From contig NZ_JAKLOY010000001.1 of NCBI RefSeq assembly GCF_023652955.1, positions 372,001-436,000 on the forward strand: a stretch of DNA of 64,000 nt. The letters are read 5' to 3'. Made by a program: the position numbers and the translations under genes. The stretch comes from Geomonas sp. Red32. Lineage in GTDB: Bacteria; Desulfobacterota; Desulfuromonadia; Geobacterales; Geobacteraceae. Below the pieces are notes generated by a model. It did not search any database. It saw only the letters and a list, made by a program, of their open reading frames with translations, and was not told the DNA's origin. This document shows positions 1-8,827 of the stretch, in pieces (the first letter of the stretch is position 1; each line of letters opens with the position of its first letter).

Positions 1-981
1 TATTTCCTCGTAGAGGGGAGCGCTCCCCCGCTGATAGGTTTTCGAGAAGTGCATGGGGAGCACGTAGGAAGGGCGCAGCTTGTCCAGCAGGAGATTGAGG
101 TCCGGCGTGCAGAGGTGGCGGGAGAGCCTGGCTTTTTGACACTCCGAGGCAAGAAAGGCACATTCGCAGATGAGCAGCGTCACTCCCTGGTGGAGCCCCA
201 CCAGCTTGTCCATGTTCTCCTCCGAGTAGCCGATGTCGGTGAGGTAGCCGATGCTCGCCGGTGTCTCCTCTTTCGTGATCCGCCGGTATAGGGCGGCAGC
301 GTCGGGCTCGGTCCGCTCTTCAATCGCCTCCCCTACCCTGGCCGGATACCATACCGCACTTCCCGCAAGGGTGCCGGTGTGAAAAAGCCTCTCGAGCGTC
401 CTCAGCCACTCACCTTTCATCACCCCTTCGGCCGCCATCTTTGCATCGTCGACGACGAAAGCGTCCGCCTCGTCCACCCGGTAGGAGAGGACCGGAATCC
501 GGTGCTCGCACTCCACGCTCCTTACCGATAGAAACCGGTTCCGGTAGAGCTCTCCCCCCCTCTTTCCCTCATCTCGCGGGGCGAATGCCTCAGGACCGCT
601 GAAGAGGGTGCTGGCAATGCGCTCGCCCTCGATCTCGCTCACCCGGAAGTTACCCCAGAAGGTCTCGGCGAGATTCCAGTCGTAGCTGGAGAACTTGTTG
701 GCCATCCGGCCCGCAAGACCGGGCGGGCCGAAGACTTCGATGGTTCGCGGGGAGGCATGACTGTGGCGGATGACGCTGTCCATCCCCATGAAATGGTCCA
801 TGTGGGCGTGGCTGATGAAGATGGCATCGATGGAGGTGTAAATCCGCTTGGCGAGGTGGTGCATCTTGCCGCAGTCGAAGAGGAGCGAGCGCCCGGTAGG
901 ACGGACCCGCACGAGCAGCAAGGGATCGTCGAAGAGCCCGGCAAAGAAGGTCGGTTCAAGGTAGCGAAATGGCTTCGGCAT
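1..981 (-). CDS. MBL-fold metallo-hydrolase, RNase Z-like (3' end beyond window)
   Basis: The minus-strand frame is open from an ATG at 981 to the left edge, so the C-terminus is missing. About 327 residues are visible. The N-terminus reads MPKPFRYLEPTFFAG and is followed by a metallo-beta-lactamase metal site, SHAHMDH, at about residues 63-69. Further histidines lie near the end in the visible PMHFSK. This HxHxDH arrangement is typical of RNase Z-type and related hydrolases with a di-zinc centre; the substrate cannot be told. GAGG lies just before the start, and an in-frame stop shortly upstream excludes a longer start. The gene is divergent from the cupin gene at 1082 and shares its intergenic region, which holds a perfect FNR box. 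The family call is strong; the tRNA-processing role is only a possibility. Confidence 0.85.
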   Translation of the reverse strand, partial: MPKPFRYLEPTFFAGLFDDPLLLVRVRPTGRSLLFDCGKMHHLAKRIYTSIDAIFISHAHMDHFMGMDSVIRHSHASPRTIEVFGPPGLAGRMANKFSSYDWNLAETFWGNFRVSEIEGERIASTLFSGPEAFAPRDEGKRGGELYRNRFLSVRSVECEHRIPVLSYRVDEADAFVVDDAKMAAEGVMKGEWLRTLERLFHTGTLAGSAVWYPARVGEAIEERTEPDAAALYRRITKEETPASIGYLTDIGYSEENMDKLVGLHQGVTLLICECAFLASECQKARLSRHLCTPDLNLLLDKLRPSYVLPMHFSKTYQRGSAPLYEEI

Positions 982-1001
982 GGCCTCATTTTATCATTTC
1001 G

Positions 1002-1015
1002 TTGATCTCGATCAA
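1002..1015. promoter_or_regulatory. Perfect FNR box between divergent MBL hydrolase and cupin genes
   Basis: TTGATCTCGATCAA is an exact match to the FNR/CRP-family consensus TTGAT-N4-ATCAA. Its centre is at 1008.5. A TACAAT -10 element for the rightward cupin gene is at 1043-1048, which puts the box roughly 40-47 bases before the likely start of transcription, where class II activators bind. It also lies about 25 bases upstream of the ATG of the leftward hydrolase. Binding by an FNR-like protein is inferred from the sequence alone. Confidence 0.7.
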
Positions 1016-1081
1016 TGGACACCGCGCCGGAAAGGCTTAAAGTACAATTAAGAGAGAGCCATAACAGAAAAGGAGAGCATC

Positions 1082-1414
1082 ATGGCACTGAAAAAAGGTG
1101 TAGAGCTTGGCGAGAAACTGAATCTGGCGAATCTGGCGGGGTATCAGGATGGGGCGGTTGTCAGCCGGACGGTGATTGACAAGCCGGTAGGAACCATTAC
1201 CGCTTTCTCTTTCGACGCCGGCGAGGGGTTGAGCGAGCATACCGCTCCCTATGACGCGTTCGTGCAGATCCTCGACGGGGAGGCGGAGATCACCATCGAG
1301 GGGAAGGCGCAGACGGTTTCGGCTGGGGAGATCATCATCATGCCGGCCAACAAACCCCATTCGCTTAGGGGGGTGAAAAAGTTCAAGATGCTCTTGGTGA
1401 TGATCAGGGCGTAA
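1082..1414 (+). CDS. Small cupin-domain protein
   Basis: A 110-residue single-domain cupin. The double-stranded beta-helix pattern is visible: a GEGLSEHTAPYDAFVQILDG segment (metal-binding H in SEH, then Q/E positions) followed by GEIIIMPANKPHSLRG with the second-motif histidine. Such proteins usually bind a metal and act as small sensors or enzymes; no substrate is evident. AAGGAGAGCATC precedes the ATG. The gene stands alone between an FNR box and a terminator, so it is probably a monocistronic gene controlled by oxygen or nitrosative state. Confidence 0.85.
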   Translation: MALKKGVELGEKLNLANLAGYQDGAVVSRTVIDKPVGTITAFSFDAGEGLSEHTAPYDAFVQILDGEAEITIEGKAQTVSAGEIIIMPANKPHSLRGVKKFKMLLVMIRA

Positions 1415-1436
1415 CCTTTACCGTAGGATAAAAATG

Positions 1437-1479
1437 AAAATCCCCCGCGGGCCGATATGAGCACGCGGGGGATTTTTTA
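1437..1479 (+). terminator. Rho-independent terminator after cupin gene
   Basis: AATCCCCCGCG (1439-1449) pairs with CGCGGGGGATT (1464-1474) and runs into a T tract. It lies 23 bases after the cupin stop codon. Confidence 0.9.
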
Positions 1480-1485
1480 TGTAAC

Positions 1486-1530
1486 CCCCATCCTCACCCC
1501 TGCCCTCCGCTTAGAGGGGAGGGAGAGACT
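1486..1530. repeat. Dispersed intergenic C-rich/G-rich element, copy 1
   Basis: A stretch of the form CCCATCCTCACCCCTGCCCT followed by a short loop and GAGGGGAGGG. Similar degenerate pieces occur at 2731-2785, 4388-4472, 9776-9815 and 43776-43815, always between genes. Identity between copies is partial, so this is a family call by eye. Confidence 0.45.
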
Positions 1531-1557
1531 AGTGGGGTGCAGGGTGGCAACGAAAGA

Positions 1558-2577
1558 CTAGCGGCAGCCGCAGGTGGTTCTTTCCTGGACGGCGGCCTCG
1601 TACCCCTTTTTCAGGAGCTTGGCGACTTCTTTGGAGTGGTAGGTGAGGATCAGGTCGGCGCCCGCCCTCTTGAAAGCCATCATGGTCTCCATCACCACCC
1701 TGTCCTCGTCGATCCAACCCATATTGGCCGCGGCCTTCACCATGCTGTACTCGCCGGAGACGTTGTAGACGGCGGTCGGGAGATTGAAGGCGTTTCTGAC
1801 GTCCCGCACGATGTCGAGGTAGGGAAGGCCCGGCTTCACCATCAGGATGTCGGCCCCTTCCTCGACGTCCATGTTGGCTTCGCGGATCGCCTCGAGGCGG
1901 TTGGCGGGGTCCATCTGGTAGCTGCGGCGGTCGCCGAACTGCGGGGTGGACTCGGCAGCCTCGCGGAACGGTCCGTAGTAGCCGGAGGCGTACTTGACCG
2001 CGTAGCTCATGAGCGGGATGTCCTTGTAGCCGTTGTTGTCGAGCGCCTCGCGGATGGCGGCCACCCGGCCGTCCATCATGTCGGAGGGGGCGACCATGTC
2101 GGCGCCGGCCTGGGCGTGGGAGAGGGCTTCCTTGGCGAGCAGTTCCAGCGTCTCGTCGTTGTCGACGTCGCCGTTCTTGATCACGCCGCAGTGGCCGTGG
2201 TCGGTGTACTCGCAGAGGCAGACGTCGGTGATGACGGCGAGCTTGGGAACGCTCTTCTTGATGGCCCGGATGGTCTCCTGGATGATGCCGCACTCGGAGT
2301 AGGCGTCGCTCCCCATGGCGTCCTTCTGCTCGGGGATACCGAACAGGATGACCGCCGGAACGCCCAGTTCGTAAGCCTCCTGGGCCTCCTCGACGATGTT
2401 CTCGATGGACTGCTGGTAGATGCCCGGCATCGAGGAGATCTCTTTCTTGATCCCTTTACCGAAAGCGGAAAACATCGGGTAGATCAGGTCGTGGCTGGAT
2501 ACCGAGGTCTCCCTGACCATGCTCCTGAAGATTTCCTTACTCCGGATTCGTCTCGCTCTGTACACAGGGTAGTACAT
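1558..2577 (-). CDS. hemB: Delta-aminolevulinic acid dehydratase (porphobilinogen synthase)
   Basis: Joins two molecules of 5-aminolevulinate into porphobilinogen in the cytoplasm, the second common step of tetrapyrrole synthesis. The protein is 339 residues, normal for HemB. It shows the zinc-binding cysteines C120, C122 and C130 ([11 protein letters not shown]) and both active-site lysines, K195 in [14 protein letters not shown] and K248 in [24 protein letters not shown] precedes the ATG. A TATAAT-like -10 element lies at 2688-2683, giving a leader of about 100 bases. The gene follows cobA-hemD on the same strand with a 231-base gap that contains a dispersed repeat, so it may be transcribed separately. 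The C-terminus ends in CGCR, an additional cysteine pair. Confidence 0.97.
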   Translation of the reverse strand: MYYPVYRARRIRSKEIFRSMVRETSVSSHDLIYPMFSAFGKGIKKEISSMPGIYQQSIENIVEEAQEAYELGVPAVILFGIPEQKDAMGSDAYSECGIIQETIRAIKKSVPKLAVITDVCLCEYTDHGHCGVIKNGDVDNDETLELLAKEALSHAQAGADMVAPSDMMDGRVAAIREALDNNGYKDIPLMSYAVKYASGYYGPFREAAESTPQFGDRRSYQMDPANRLEAIREANMDVEEGADILMVKPGLPYLDIVRDVRNAFNLPTAVYNVSGEYSMVKAAANMGWIDEDRVVMETMMAFKRAGADLILTYHSKEVAKLLKKGYEAAVQERTTCGCR

Positions 2578-2730
2578 GTGCTCTCTCCTTTGCTGTTGAT
2601 GCCGGCACCGGCCTGGCTATGGCAGGTATTCCCGTTGCCGCAGATAGGCGCATTCAATGAAGTGCTTGCGGCGGTGAAGTTAATTATAACGCTACCACTA
2701 CTGCGAAGTCCCCAGGAAAGCCACCTTCCC

Positions 2731-2785
2731 TCCGGACTTCCGTCCCCTCCATCCTCACTGCCCTCCCCCTTGAAGGCCGAGAGCA
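2731..2785. repeat. Dispersed intergenic C-rich element, copy 2
   Basis: CCTCCATCCTCACTGCCCTC followed by CCCCTTGAAGG resembles the element at 1486. It lies between hemB and cobA-hemD. Confidence 0.4.
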
Positions 2786-2808
2786 GAAGATGAGACAGGG
2801 GAGGATTC

Positions 2809-4377
2809 CTACTGGCCGGGCGCCGAGAAGTGCTCGATCATCAGCGCGGTCAGCGCGTCCAGCGTGTACTCGTCCGGCTCCATGTGGATCTCCAGGCCAA
2901 GCTCCCGGCAGGTCTTGGAGGTCACCGGACCGATAGAGGCGATCCTGACTCCTTGCATCAGGTGCAGGAACCGGTTGTCGCCCAGGATGGCGGCCAGATT
3001 CTGGACAGTCGAGGAGGAAGTGAAGGTGGCACAGTCCACCCTCCCCTCTTCCAGCGCCCGGAGCGCGGCAGCCGGGATATCGGCGGGAGTGATGTTCGCG
3101 TAGGCTACCGGGGCGAGCACGTCGGCCCCCATCTCCCTCAGCTTTTCGGGGATCACTTCGCGCGCCCGGTCACCGCGGGGAAAGAGAACCCGTTTCCCGG
3201 CGATATCGAGATTCTTGAAGGCGGTGACGACACCTTCCGCCTTGTAATCTTCGGGGACCAGGTCGGCCCGCACTCCGTAGGGGAGCAAGGCAGCGGCGGT
3301 CTTCGGCCCGACCGCGCAGACGCGCGTGCAGCAAAGCGCCCGGGTGTCGAGTCCGAGGTCGCTGAGTCGTGCAAAGAAGTATTTCACCGCGTTGTAGGAG
3401 GTAAAGATCACCCAGTGGCAGCTCTCCAGCGCCTCGATGGCGGCGTCGAGCTCGGTGTAGGTCACCGGGGGAGTGATGTCGATGGTGGGGCAGCTGTAGA
3501 CCCTCGCCCCCAGCCGCTCCAGCTTGGTCGCGAACTCGCCCGCCTGGTCGGCGCTCCTGGTGACCAGCACGCTGCGGCCGAAGAGCGGACGGTTGTCGAA
3601 CCACCGCAGCGTCTCCCTCAGTTTCACCACCTCGCCGACCACGGTGATGGCGGGTGCCTTGAAGGAGGCCTGGCGGGCCTTCTGGGCGATATCGGCGAGG
3701 GTACCGGTGAGGACTTCCTGCTCGGGGCGGGTCCCCCAGCGGACGAGCGCCACCGGGGTCTCGGGCGAGCGGCCATGGGCCATGAGATTGGCGGCGATCT
3801 GGGGAAGATTCCGCACCCCCATGTAGAAGACCACGGTTCCGCTCCCCAGCGAGAGCCCTTCCCAGTCGATCTCCGAGCTCGCCTTCCCCGGATCTTCGTG
3901 CCCGGTCACGAAGGCGACCGAGGTGGTCACCTTGCGGTGGGTGAGCGGGATCCCGGCGTAGCTGGTAGCACCGACACCGGCGGTGATGCCGGGGACCACC
4001 TCAAAGGGTATCCCGGCGTCGACCAGCGCTTCGCACTCCTCACCGCCACGGCCGAAGATGAAGGAGTCGCCCCCTTTGAGGCGGGCCACCACCTTACCCG
4101 AGAGCGCCTTTTCCACCAGCAGCTCGTTGATCTGGCTCTGCTCGCGGTTGTGCTCGCCGCCGATCTTCCCGGCGTAGATGAGTTCGGCATCCTTGGGGGC
4201 GATCTTCAGAAGCTCGTCGTTGGCCAGGTAGTCGTAGAGGACCACCTCGGCCTTGGCAAGGCAATCGCGCCCCTTGACGGTGATCAGCCCGGGATCGCCG
4301 GGACCGGCACCGATGAGGTAGACGAAACCTTTTTTTGAATTGGAGTGTGTCATAGCCTCGGCTCTGTCGCCCCCCAT
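2809..4377 (-). CDS. cobA-hemD: Uroporphyrinogen-III C-methyltransferase / uroporphyrinogen-III synthase fusion
   Basis: Two enzymes in one chain. Residues about 17-260 are the SAM-dependent uroporphyrinogen-III methyltransferase, recognised by VYLIGAGPGDPGLITVKG near the start, RLKGGDSFIFGRGGEE and the PGITAG segment. It makes precorrin-2 for sirohaem and cobalamin. Residues about 268-515 are the uroporphyrinogen-III synthase (HemD), which closes hydroxymethylbilane into the ring. This fusion is common in Gram-positives and Geobacter-type bacteria. Start choice is open: ATG at 4377 has AAGG four bases upstream, while ATG at 4353 gives a protein beginning MTHSNSKKG that matches the usual family N-terminus. 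A terminator upstream at 4570-4536 separates it from hemC, so it probably has its own promoter. Confidence 0.95.
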   Translation of the reverse strand: MGGDRAEAMTHSNSKKGFVYLIGAGPGDPGLITVKGRDCLAKAEVVLYDYLANDELLKIAPKDAELIYAGKIGGEHNREQSQINELLVEKALSGKVVARLKGGDSFIFGRGGEECEALVDAGIPFEVVPGITAGVGATSYAGIPLTHRKVTTSVAFVTGHEDPGKASSEIDWEGLSLGSGTVVFYMGVRNLPQIAANLMAHGRSPETPVALVRWGTRPEQEVLTGTLADIAQKARQASFKAPAITVVGEVVKLRETLRWFDNRPLFGRSVLVTRSADQAGEFATKLERLGARVYSCPTIDITPPVTYTELDAAIEALESCHWVIFTSYNAVKYFFARLSDLGLDTRALCCTRVCAVGPKTAAALLPYGVRADLVPEDYKAEGVVTAFKNLDIAGKRVLFPRGDRAREVIPEKLREMGADVLAPVAYANITPADIPAAALRALEEGRVDCATFTSSSTVQNLAAILGDNRFLHLMQGVRIASIGPVTSKTCRELGLEIHMEPDEYTLDALTALMIEHFSAPGQ

Positions 4378-4387
4378 GGGGCCTTAC

Positions 4388-4472
4388 TCCCCCCTTGTTA
4401 AAGGAGGGCTGGGATTAGCTGCCAACTCAAAGGGCAAATCCCCCCTGCCACCCCCTTTACCGAGGGGGGAAC
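4388..4472. repeat. Dispersed intergenic C-rich element, copy 3
   Basis: Contains CCCCCCTTGTTAAAGGAGGG and, after a short insert, CCCCCTTTACCGAGGGGGG. Two imperfect fold-backs occur in tandem. It lies between hemC and cobA-hemD. Confidence 0.45.
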
Positions 4473-4535
4473 GTTGGAGCGAGACATGCTCCGCTGTACG
4501 AGTGCCAAGAGCGTGGTGGCAAACATGCTAAAACA

Positions 4536-4570
4536 GCAAAAGGCTAAGGGATGTCCTTTAGCCTTTTGCC
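4536..4570 (-). terminator. Rho-independent terminator after hemC
   Basis: On the minus strand GCAAAAGGCTAAAGG pairs with CCCTTAGCCTTTTGC (one mismatch), followed by TGTTTTAG. It lies about 60 bases after the hemC stop and ends the sirohaem/ccsB/hemA/hemC transcript. Confidence 0.75.
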
Positions 4571-4628
4571 TCTATTGTCGGTCTCGGTCCGGTGCATCCG
4601 GCGCGGCTGCGGACAGCGGCCTTGCTCC

Positions 4629-5585
4629 TTAGACCGGGATCTCCTTCTCCTTGGAAACCTCGCGCTGGTACACCTCGGCGAGGATGGCGTGCCCCCCTTC
4701 GGCCAGAAGCTGCTCGGCGAGCTTCACGCCCAGCTTCTCGCAATCCACCGCCGGGCCGGTCACGCTCCCCTTGACGGATACCTTGCCGTCCACGGAGGCG
4801 ATGAAGCCGGTCAGGTTCAGCTGGTCGCCGGACACCTCGCCATAGGCCGCGATCGGTACCTGGCAGCCACCCTCGCAGCGCCACAAGAGAGCGCGCTCGG
4901 CGCGGACGGCGTGGGCGGTGTCGGGGTGATTGAAGAAGGCGATGGCGTTCTTCACTTCTTCGTTGGAGAGGTTGCACTCGATGCCGAGCGCCCCCTGACC
5001 GATGGCCGGCAGCGACAGGTCGGTCGAGAGAAGCTCGGTGGCCTTGTCGGCGAAGCCGAGACGGTTCAGGCCGGCGGCGGCCAGGATGACAGCGTCGAGG
5101 TTCTCGGTCTCGAGCTTGTTGATCCTGGTCTCCACGTTGCCGCGGATGATGACCATCTCCAGGTCCGGGCGGACCTTGAGGAGCTGAGCCTGGCGGCGCA
5201 GCGCGGAGGTACCTATCTTGGCCCCCTGCGGCAGGTCGGCGAACTTCACCCCGCGGGAGATGAGGGCGTCACGCGGATCTTCGCGCTCGGTGATGCAGTA
5301 AAGGCCGAGACCTTCCGGGAACTCGGTCGGGACGTCCTTCATGCTGTGGACGGCGAGGTCGATCTCCCCCCTCAGCATGGCCTCCTCGATCTCCTTCACG
5401 AAGAGCCCCTTGCCGCCCACCTGGGCCAGCGGCACGTCGAGGATCTTGTCGCCGATGGTCTTGATCTTGACCAGGGTGACGGTCATGCCGGGGTAGCGTT
5501 TCTCCAGCTCGGACTTCACCCAGTTTGCCTGCCAAAGGGCCAACTGGCTCGCACGGGTCCCAATTCTCAGCTCTTTCAGCGCCAT
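4629..5585 (-). CDS. hemC: Hydroxymethylbilane synthase (porphobilinogen deaminase)
   Basis: Polymerises four porphobilinogens into hydroxymethylbilane. The protein is about 318 residues, normal for the family. The dipyrromethane-cofactor cysteine is in EGGCQVPIAAYG (about residue 241), and the catalytic aspartate is in HSMKDVPTEF. The arginine-rich substrate region GTSALRRQAQ is also present. Two ATGs stand in tandem (5588 and 5585). AAGGAG gives the better spacing (7 bases) to the second, so 5585 is chosen. The gene is 51 bases downstream of hemA in the same direction and is followed by a terminator. Confidence 0.97.
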   Translation of the reverse strand: MALKELRIGTRASQLALWQANWVKSELEKRYPGMTVTLVKIKTIGDKILDVPLAQVGGKGLFVKEIEEAMLRGEIDLAVHSMKDVPTEFPEGLGLYCITEREDPRDALISRGVKFADLPQGAKIGTSALRRQAQLLKVRPDLEMVIIRGNVETRINKLETENLDAVILAAAGLNRLGFADKATELLSTDLSLPAIGQGALGIECNLSNEEVKNAIAFFNHPDTAHAVRAERALLWRCEGGCQVPIAAYGEVSGDQLNLTGFIASVDGKVSVKGSVTGPAVDCEKLGVKLAEQLLAEGGHAILAEVYQREVSKEKEIPV

Positions 5586-5636
5586 CATCTATCTCCTTTT
5601 CATCCGAATCGGTAGGGTTCTCAGCTTTGGTTGCCG

Positions 5637-6938
5637 CTAGTCCTCGAGCTCCATCAGCCCTTCCTGCGGGGCGCCGGTCTCGAGGTCGAAGAGGTGCCGC
5701 AGGGCGTCGACGTAGAGGTCGTTGCGGTTTCCTTGCTCGGTTTTCTTCAGCACGCTGGTCGGGTGGTGCAGCAGCTTGTTCATGTAGGCGTTGGTCAGGG
5801 CTTCGAGCTTCTTCTCGGCGTCGGGGGGGAGGTTCTTCCACCCGGCGAGGGTCTTGGCGAGCTCGCCCTTCCTGATCTCGTCGAAGTGGCTCCTGAGCGC
5901 CACGATGGTCGGGGTCACCTCCAGCGAGGAGAGCCACTTGAAGAACTGGCCGATCTCCTGCTCGACGATCGCCTCGGCCTTGGCCGCCTCGATCTTGCGC
6001 TGCTCGAGGTTGGTGGCCACCACGCCGTTGAGATCGTCCACCGTATAGAGGTAGATGTTCTCGACGTCGTTCACCTTGGGGTCGATATCCCTCGGAACGG
6101 CGATGTCGATGAAGAACATCGGCTTCATCTTCCGGCGGCGGAGCACCTCGTGCATGTCCTTCTCGCGGATGATGAAGTGGGGGGCGCCGGTCGAGGAGAG
6201 GATGATGTCCGCCTTGTGGAGCTGGTCGAACAGGTCCTCGAACTTGATCGGTTTGGCGTCGAATTCCTCGGCGAGCTTCTCGGCCCGCTCGTAGGTACGG
6301 TTGGTGACCATCACGCCACGGACGCCGACGTTGATGAAGTGCTTGGCGGCCAGCTCGCACATCTCGCCGGCGCCGATCAGCAGAACGGTCTTGTCGGAGA
6401 GGTCGCCGAAGATCTTCTTGGCGAGCTCCACCGCGGCGAAGGCGACCGAAACCGCCGAGGAGGCGATCTTGGTCTCGGTCCTCACCCTTTTGGCGACCGA
6501 GAAGGCCTTGTGGAGGAAGCGGTTGAGGATGATCCCCGAGCTCCTGTATTCGGCGGCGTAGCCGTAGGAGGTCTTGATCTGGCCGAGGATCTGCGGCTCG
6601 CCCACCACCATGGAGTCGAGGCTGGAGGCGACCCGGAAGACGTGACGGGTGGCGTCCTCGCCGTGGTAGCTGTAGAGATGGGGCTCGAGGGTCTCCAGCG
6701 GGAAATTGTGGTACTCGGCCAGAAAGCGCTTCAGCCGCGCCATCCCGCCGGCGACGTCGCGGGTGGTGGCGTAGATCTCGACACGGTTGCAGGTGGAAAC
6801 GATGACCGCTTCGGTAATGTCGGGCAGATCCACCACCTGGTGCAGCGGCTTCTCCATCTGGGTAGGCGAAAAGGCCACCTTCTCCCGGATCTCGACCCCG
6901 GCTGTTTTGTGCGATAGCCCAACCACGATTATGTTCAT
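5637..6938 (-). CDS. hemA: Glutamyl-tRNA reductase
   Basis: NADPH-dependent reduction of glutamyl-tRNA(Glu) to glutamate-1-semialdehyde, the first committed step of the C5 route to haem. The protein is 433 residues, starting [16 protein letters not shown]. The catalytic cysteine is C50 in [10 protein letters not shown]. The NADP-binding region [17 protein letters not shown] lies mid-protein, and a helical dimerisation domain ends the chain. It is the third gene of the minus-strand operon led by precorrin-2 dehydrogenase. HemA is usually the regulated step of the pathway, so its placement after a ccsB/hemX-type membrane gene is noteworthy and recalls the Bacillus hemAX order. Confidence 0.97.
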   Translation of the reverse strand: MNIIVVGLSHKTAGVEIREKVAFSPTQMEKPLHQVVDLPDITEAVIVSTCNRVEIYATTRDVAGGMARLKRFLAEYHNFPLETLEPHLYSYHGEDATRHVFRVASSLDSMVVGEPQILGQIKTSYGYAAEYRSSGIILNRFLHKAFSVAKRVRTETKIASSAVSVAFAAVELAKKIFGDLSDKTVLLIGAGEMCELAAKHFINVGVRGVMVTNRTYERAEKLAEEFDAKPIKFEDLFDQLHKADIILSSTGAPHFIIREKDMHEVLRRRKMKPMFFIDIAVPRDIDPKVNDVENIYLYTVDDLNGVVATNLEQRKIEAAKAEAIVEQEIGQFFKWLSSLEVTPTIVALRSHFDEIRKGELAKTLAGWKNLPPDAEKKLEALTNAYMNKLLHHPTSVLKKTEQGNRNDLYVDALRHLFDLETGAPQEGLMELED

Positions 6939-6993
6939 AAGGTACTGTCCCTTCTCAAGAGTGGAGGCGCGGGGAACGCCGTCTCGATCATGC

Positions 6994-7809
6994 TCACTTG
7001 TAGCTGTGCAGCCCCGGCAGGAAGAGGTTCACTCCCAGGAAGGTGAATAGCATGATGACAAATCCGAAGATGGAAAGCATGGCGGCCTTCCTCCCGCGCC
7101 AGCCGGTGGTGAGCCGGCCGTGGAGAAGGGCTGCGTAGATGAACCAGGTGATGAGCGACCAGGTCTCCTTGGGGTCCCAGCTCCAGTAGGTCCCCCAGGC
7201 GGTCTCCGCCCAGATGGCCCCCGAGATGATGGCGAAGGTCAGAAGCGGAAAGCCCCAGGTCAGGCAGCGGTAGCTGATCTCGTCCAGGATGTCCAAAGGC
7301 GGAAGCTTCTGGAAGAGCGAACCCAGCCGGCGCTTCTTCAAAAAGTGCGACTGGATGAGGTACATGATGCTGGTGCCGAAGGAGATAGCGAAAGCGGCGT
7401 ATCCCAGGAAGGCCATCACGGTGTGGACCACGAGCCACCGGCTCTTCAAGGCCGGGTTCAGGGGGGGGATCACCGAGGAAAAGGCGGCCGAGACGGCCAG
7501 GATGATCAGCGCCAGCGGTACCACGAAGGAACCGAGGATGGAGACCTTGTAGCGTCTTTCGCAGAGGATGAAAACTGCGACGACCGAAAGGCTGAAGAAG
7601 GAGAGCGCTTCGTGGAGGTTGGTGATCGGGGTGTGCCCCGCCTCGAGATAGCGGTTGGCGGTGAAGCCGAGGTGCAGGAGGAAGCCCAGGTAGAGCGACC
7701 ACCGGGCCGCGCTCCCGAGCTGATCCTTGGGCTTTACCAGGAAACAGAGGTAGAGGATGGTGGCAACCGCATAGATGACAAAGGTGCTGTAGAAGAGCGT
7801 GGCGTTCAT
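6994..7809 (-). CDS. ccsB: Cytochrome c assembly / HemX-type membrane protein (CcsA/CcsB family)
   Basis: A 271-residue integral membrane protein with about eight hydrophobic segments. It carries the tryptophan-rich WWD-like haem-handling motif [17 protein letters not shown] and conserved histidines ([19 protein letters not shown]). Family members move or present haem for attachment to apocytochromes c (system II) or, as HemX, affect HemA levels. The gene is coupled to the upstream sirohaem gene by an ATGA overlap and lies 55 bases before hemA. The WWD motif favours a cytochrome c assembly role; the location next to hemA leaves a HemX role possible. Confidence 0.85.
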   Translation of the reverse strand: MNATLFYSTFVIYAVATILYLCFLVKPKDQLGSAARWSLYLGFLLHLGFTANRYLEAGHTPITNLHEALSFFSLSVVAVFILCERRYKVSILGSFVVPLALIILAVSAAFSSVIPPLNPALKSRWLVVHTVMAFLGYAAFAISFGTSIMYLIQSHFLKKRRLGSLFQKLPPLDILDEISYRCLTWGFPLLTFAIISGAIWAETAWGTYWSWDPKETWSLITWFIYAALLHGRLTTGWRGRKAAMLSIFGFVIMLFTFLGVNLFLPGLHSYK

Positions 7810-8480
7810 GACGGATCCTTTTTGTCAGCTCCATCGGTGACCGGGCCTGACCCGGAGCCGGAGAATTTCAGGAGTATCTGTTCTATCGCATCCCTCTGTC
7901 CGTTTCTGATCAGAGCGGGAAGGTCAAGAGCGGCAAGCTCGGCAAAAACCCGCTCATTGTATGCGCTCCCCCCCTTTTCAGTCAATCTCTTTTCACGGAG
8001 GGTGCCCAAAAGCGAAACGGCCTCGGCGTACTCTGGTCCAAAATGCTTCTCGAGCTCTTTGACGATCCGCTGTGCCAGTGCCGGACTGGCGCCGGAAGTC
8101 GAGACAGTGATCAGGAGGCCTCCCTGTTCCAGAACCGCCGGGGTGGTGAAGTCCCCCTGGGCCGGTTCGTCCACCCGGTCCACCGGGATCCCGTGTGCCC
8201 TCCCCTCCTCGGCGACCGCCCGGTTGACCTCGGCACGCCCGGTGGCGGCGAAGACGAGCGCGGCTCCGGCCAGGTCCCCCGGGACATAGACCCGGTCGAG
8301 ATGGCGGAGCTCTCCCCGGGAGGCGAGCACGGTCAGCCGCTCGTCAAGACAGGGGGCGATCACGGTGACCCGGGCGCCGGAAGCGATGAGACGGGCAGCC
8401 TTGCGGGCGGCAACCGGACCGCCTCCCACGATGACGGCATCTTTTCCCTGCAGGTTGAGATTGATCGGATAGTAGCGCAA
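7806..8480 (-). CDS. Precorrin-2 dehydrogenase (sirohaem synthase N-terminal domain type)
   Basis: NAD-dependent oxidation of precorrin-2 to sirohydrochlorin; some relatives also insert iron. The protein starts (M)RYYPINLNLQGKDAVIVGGG, with the Rossmann nucleotide site VIVGGGPVAARKA, and resembles Met8p/CysG-N. The methyltransferase half is absent and is supplied by cobA-hemD. The start is the TTG at 8480: GGAGG sits at 8489-8485, and the promoter (-35 at 8530-8525, -10 at 8507-8502) begins the transcript near 8495. The longer ATG start at 8537 would lie upstream of that promoter. The product is then 224 residues. The stop overlaps the ccsB start by four bases. The last ~15 residues are a polar tail. 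Confidence 0.9.
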   Translation of the reverse strand: MRYYPINLNLQGKDAVIVGGGPVAARKAARLIASGARVTVIAPCLDERLTVLASRGELRHLDRVYVPGDLAGAALVFAATGRAEVNRAVAEEGRAHGIPVDRVDEPAQGDFTTPAVLEQGGLLITVSTSGASPALAQRIVKELEKHFGPEYAEAVSLLGTLREKRLTEKGGSAYNERVFAELAALDLPALIRNGQRDAIEQILLKFSGSGSGPVTDGADKKDPS

Positions 8481-8501
8481 CGCACCTCCCACGGAGGCGC
8501 C

Positions 8502-8530
8502 AAGATAGCGCGGGGAGCCGGCGGTGTCAA
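8502..8530 (-). promoter_or_regulatory. Sigma-70 type promoter of the sirohaem-ccsB-hemA-hemC operon
   Basis: On the minus strand TTGACA (8530-8525), 17 bases, then TATCTT (8507-8502). The predicted transcript start is near 8495, 15 bases before the TTG start codon at 8480, leaving room only for the ribosome site. Confidence 0.75.
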
Positions 8531-8765
8531 TCGACAATGAATTTTAATGGCGGCTTTAAAAGAGACGCACGGCTGGCGGAAGTAGTATGATTAATGGGGA
8601 AACACCCCCTCCGGCGGGTGGAATATCCGGAGGGAAGCAGGGAGGCCCTACCGTAGGGAGCAGGTGGTACGAATGGCTGGGCCGCCCCGGTTTAAGGTTC
8701 CGATTTCAACGAGTTAGCAGGGTTTTTGTCCGCCAAAACCTCAAAATCACGGAGAAATTACCCCC

Positions 8766-8793
8766 TTGATTTTTTCGACCGCTCATTTATAGT
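8766..8793 (+). promoter_or_regulatory. Sigma-70 type promoter of trxA
   Basis: TTGATT (8766-8771), 16 bases, TATAGT (8788-8793). It lies 35 bases before the trxA start codon. The 8538-8765 stretch between this and the divergent sirohaem promoter holds no gene that I can support. Confidence 0.6.
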
Positions 8794-8827
8794 AATACTC
8801 ACTTTTTTTATTAAAGGAGACGGTTAC

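Noticed and set aside
1537-2793. Long plus-strand frame opposite hemB
   Set aside because: Antisense shadow produced by high GC; no ribosome site or family motifs.
8587-8769. 60-codon plus-strand frame before trxA
   Set aside because: Lies upstream of the trxA promoter, with no ribosome site and no recognisable sequence.
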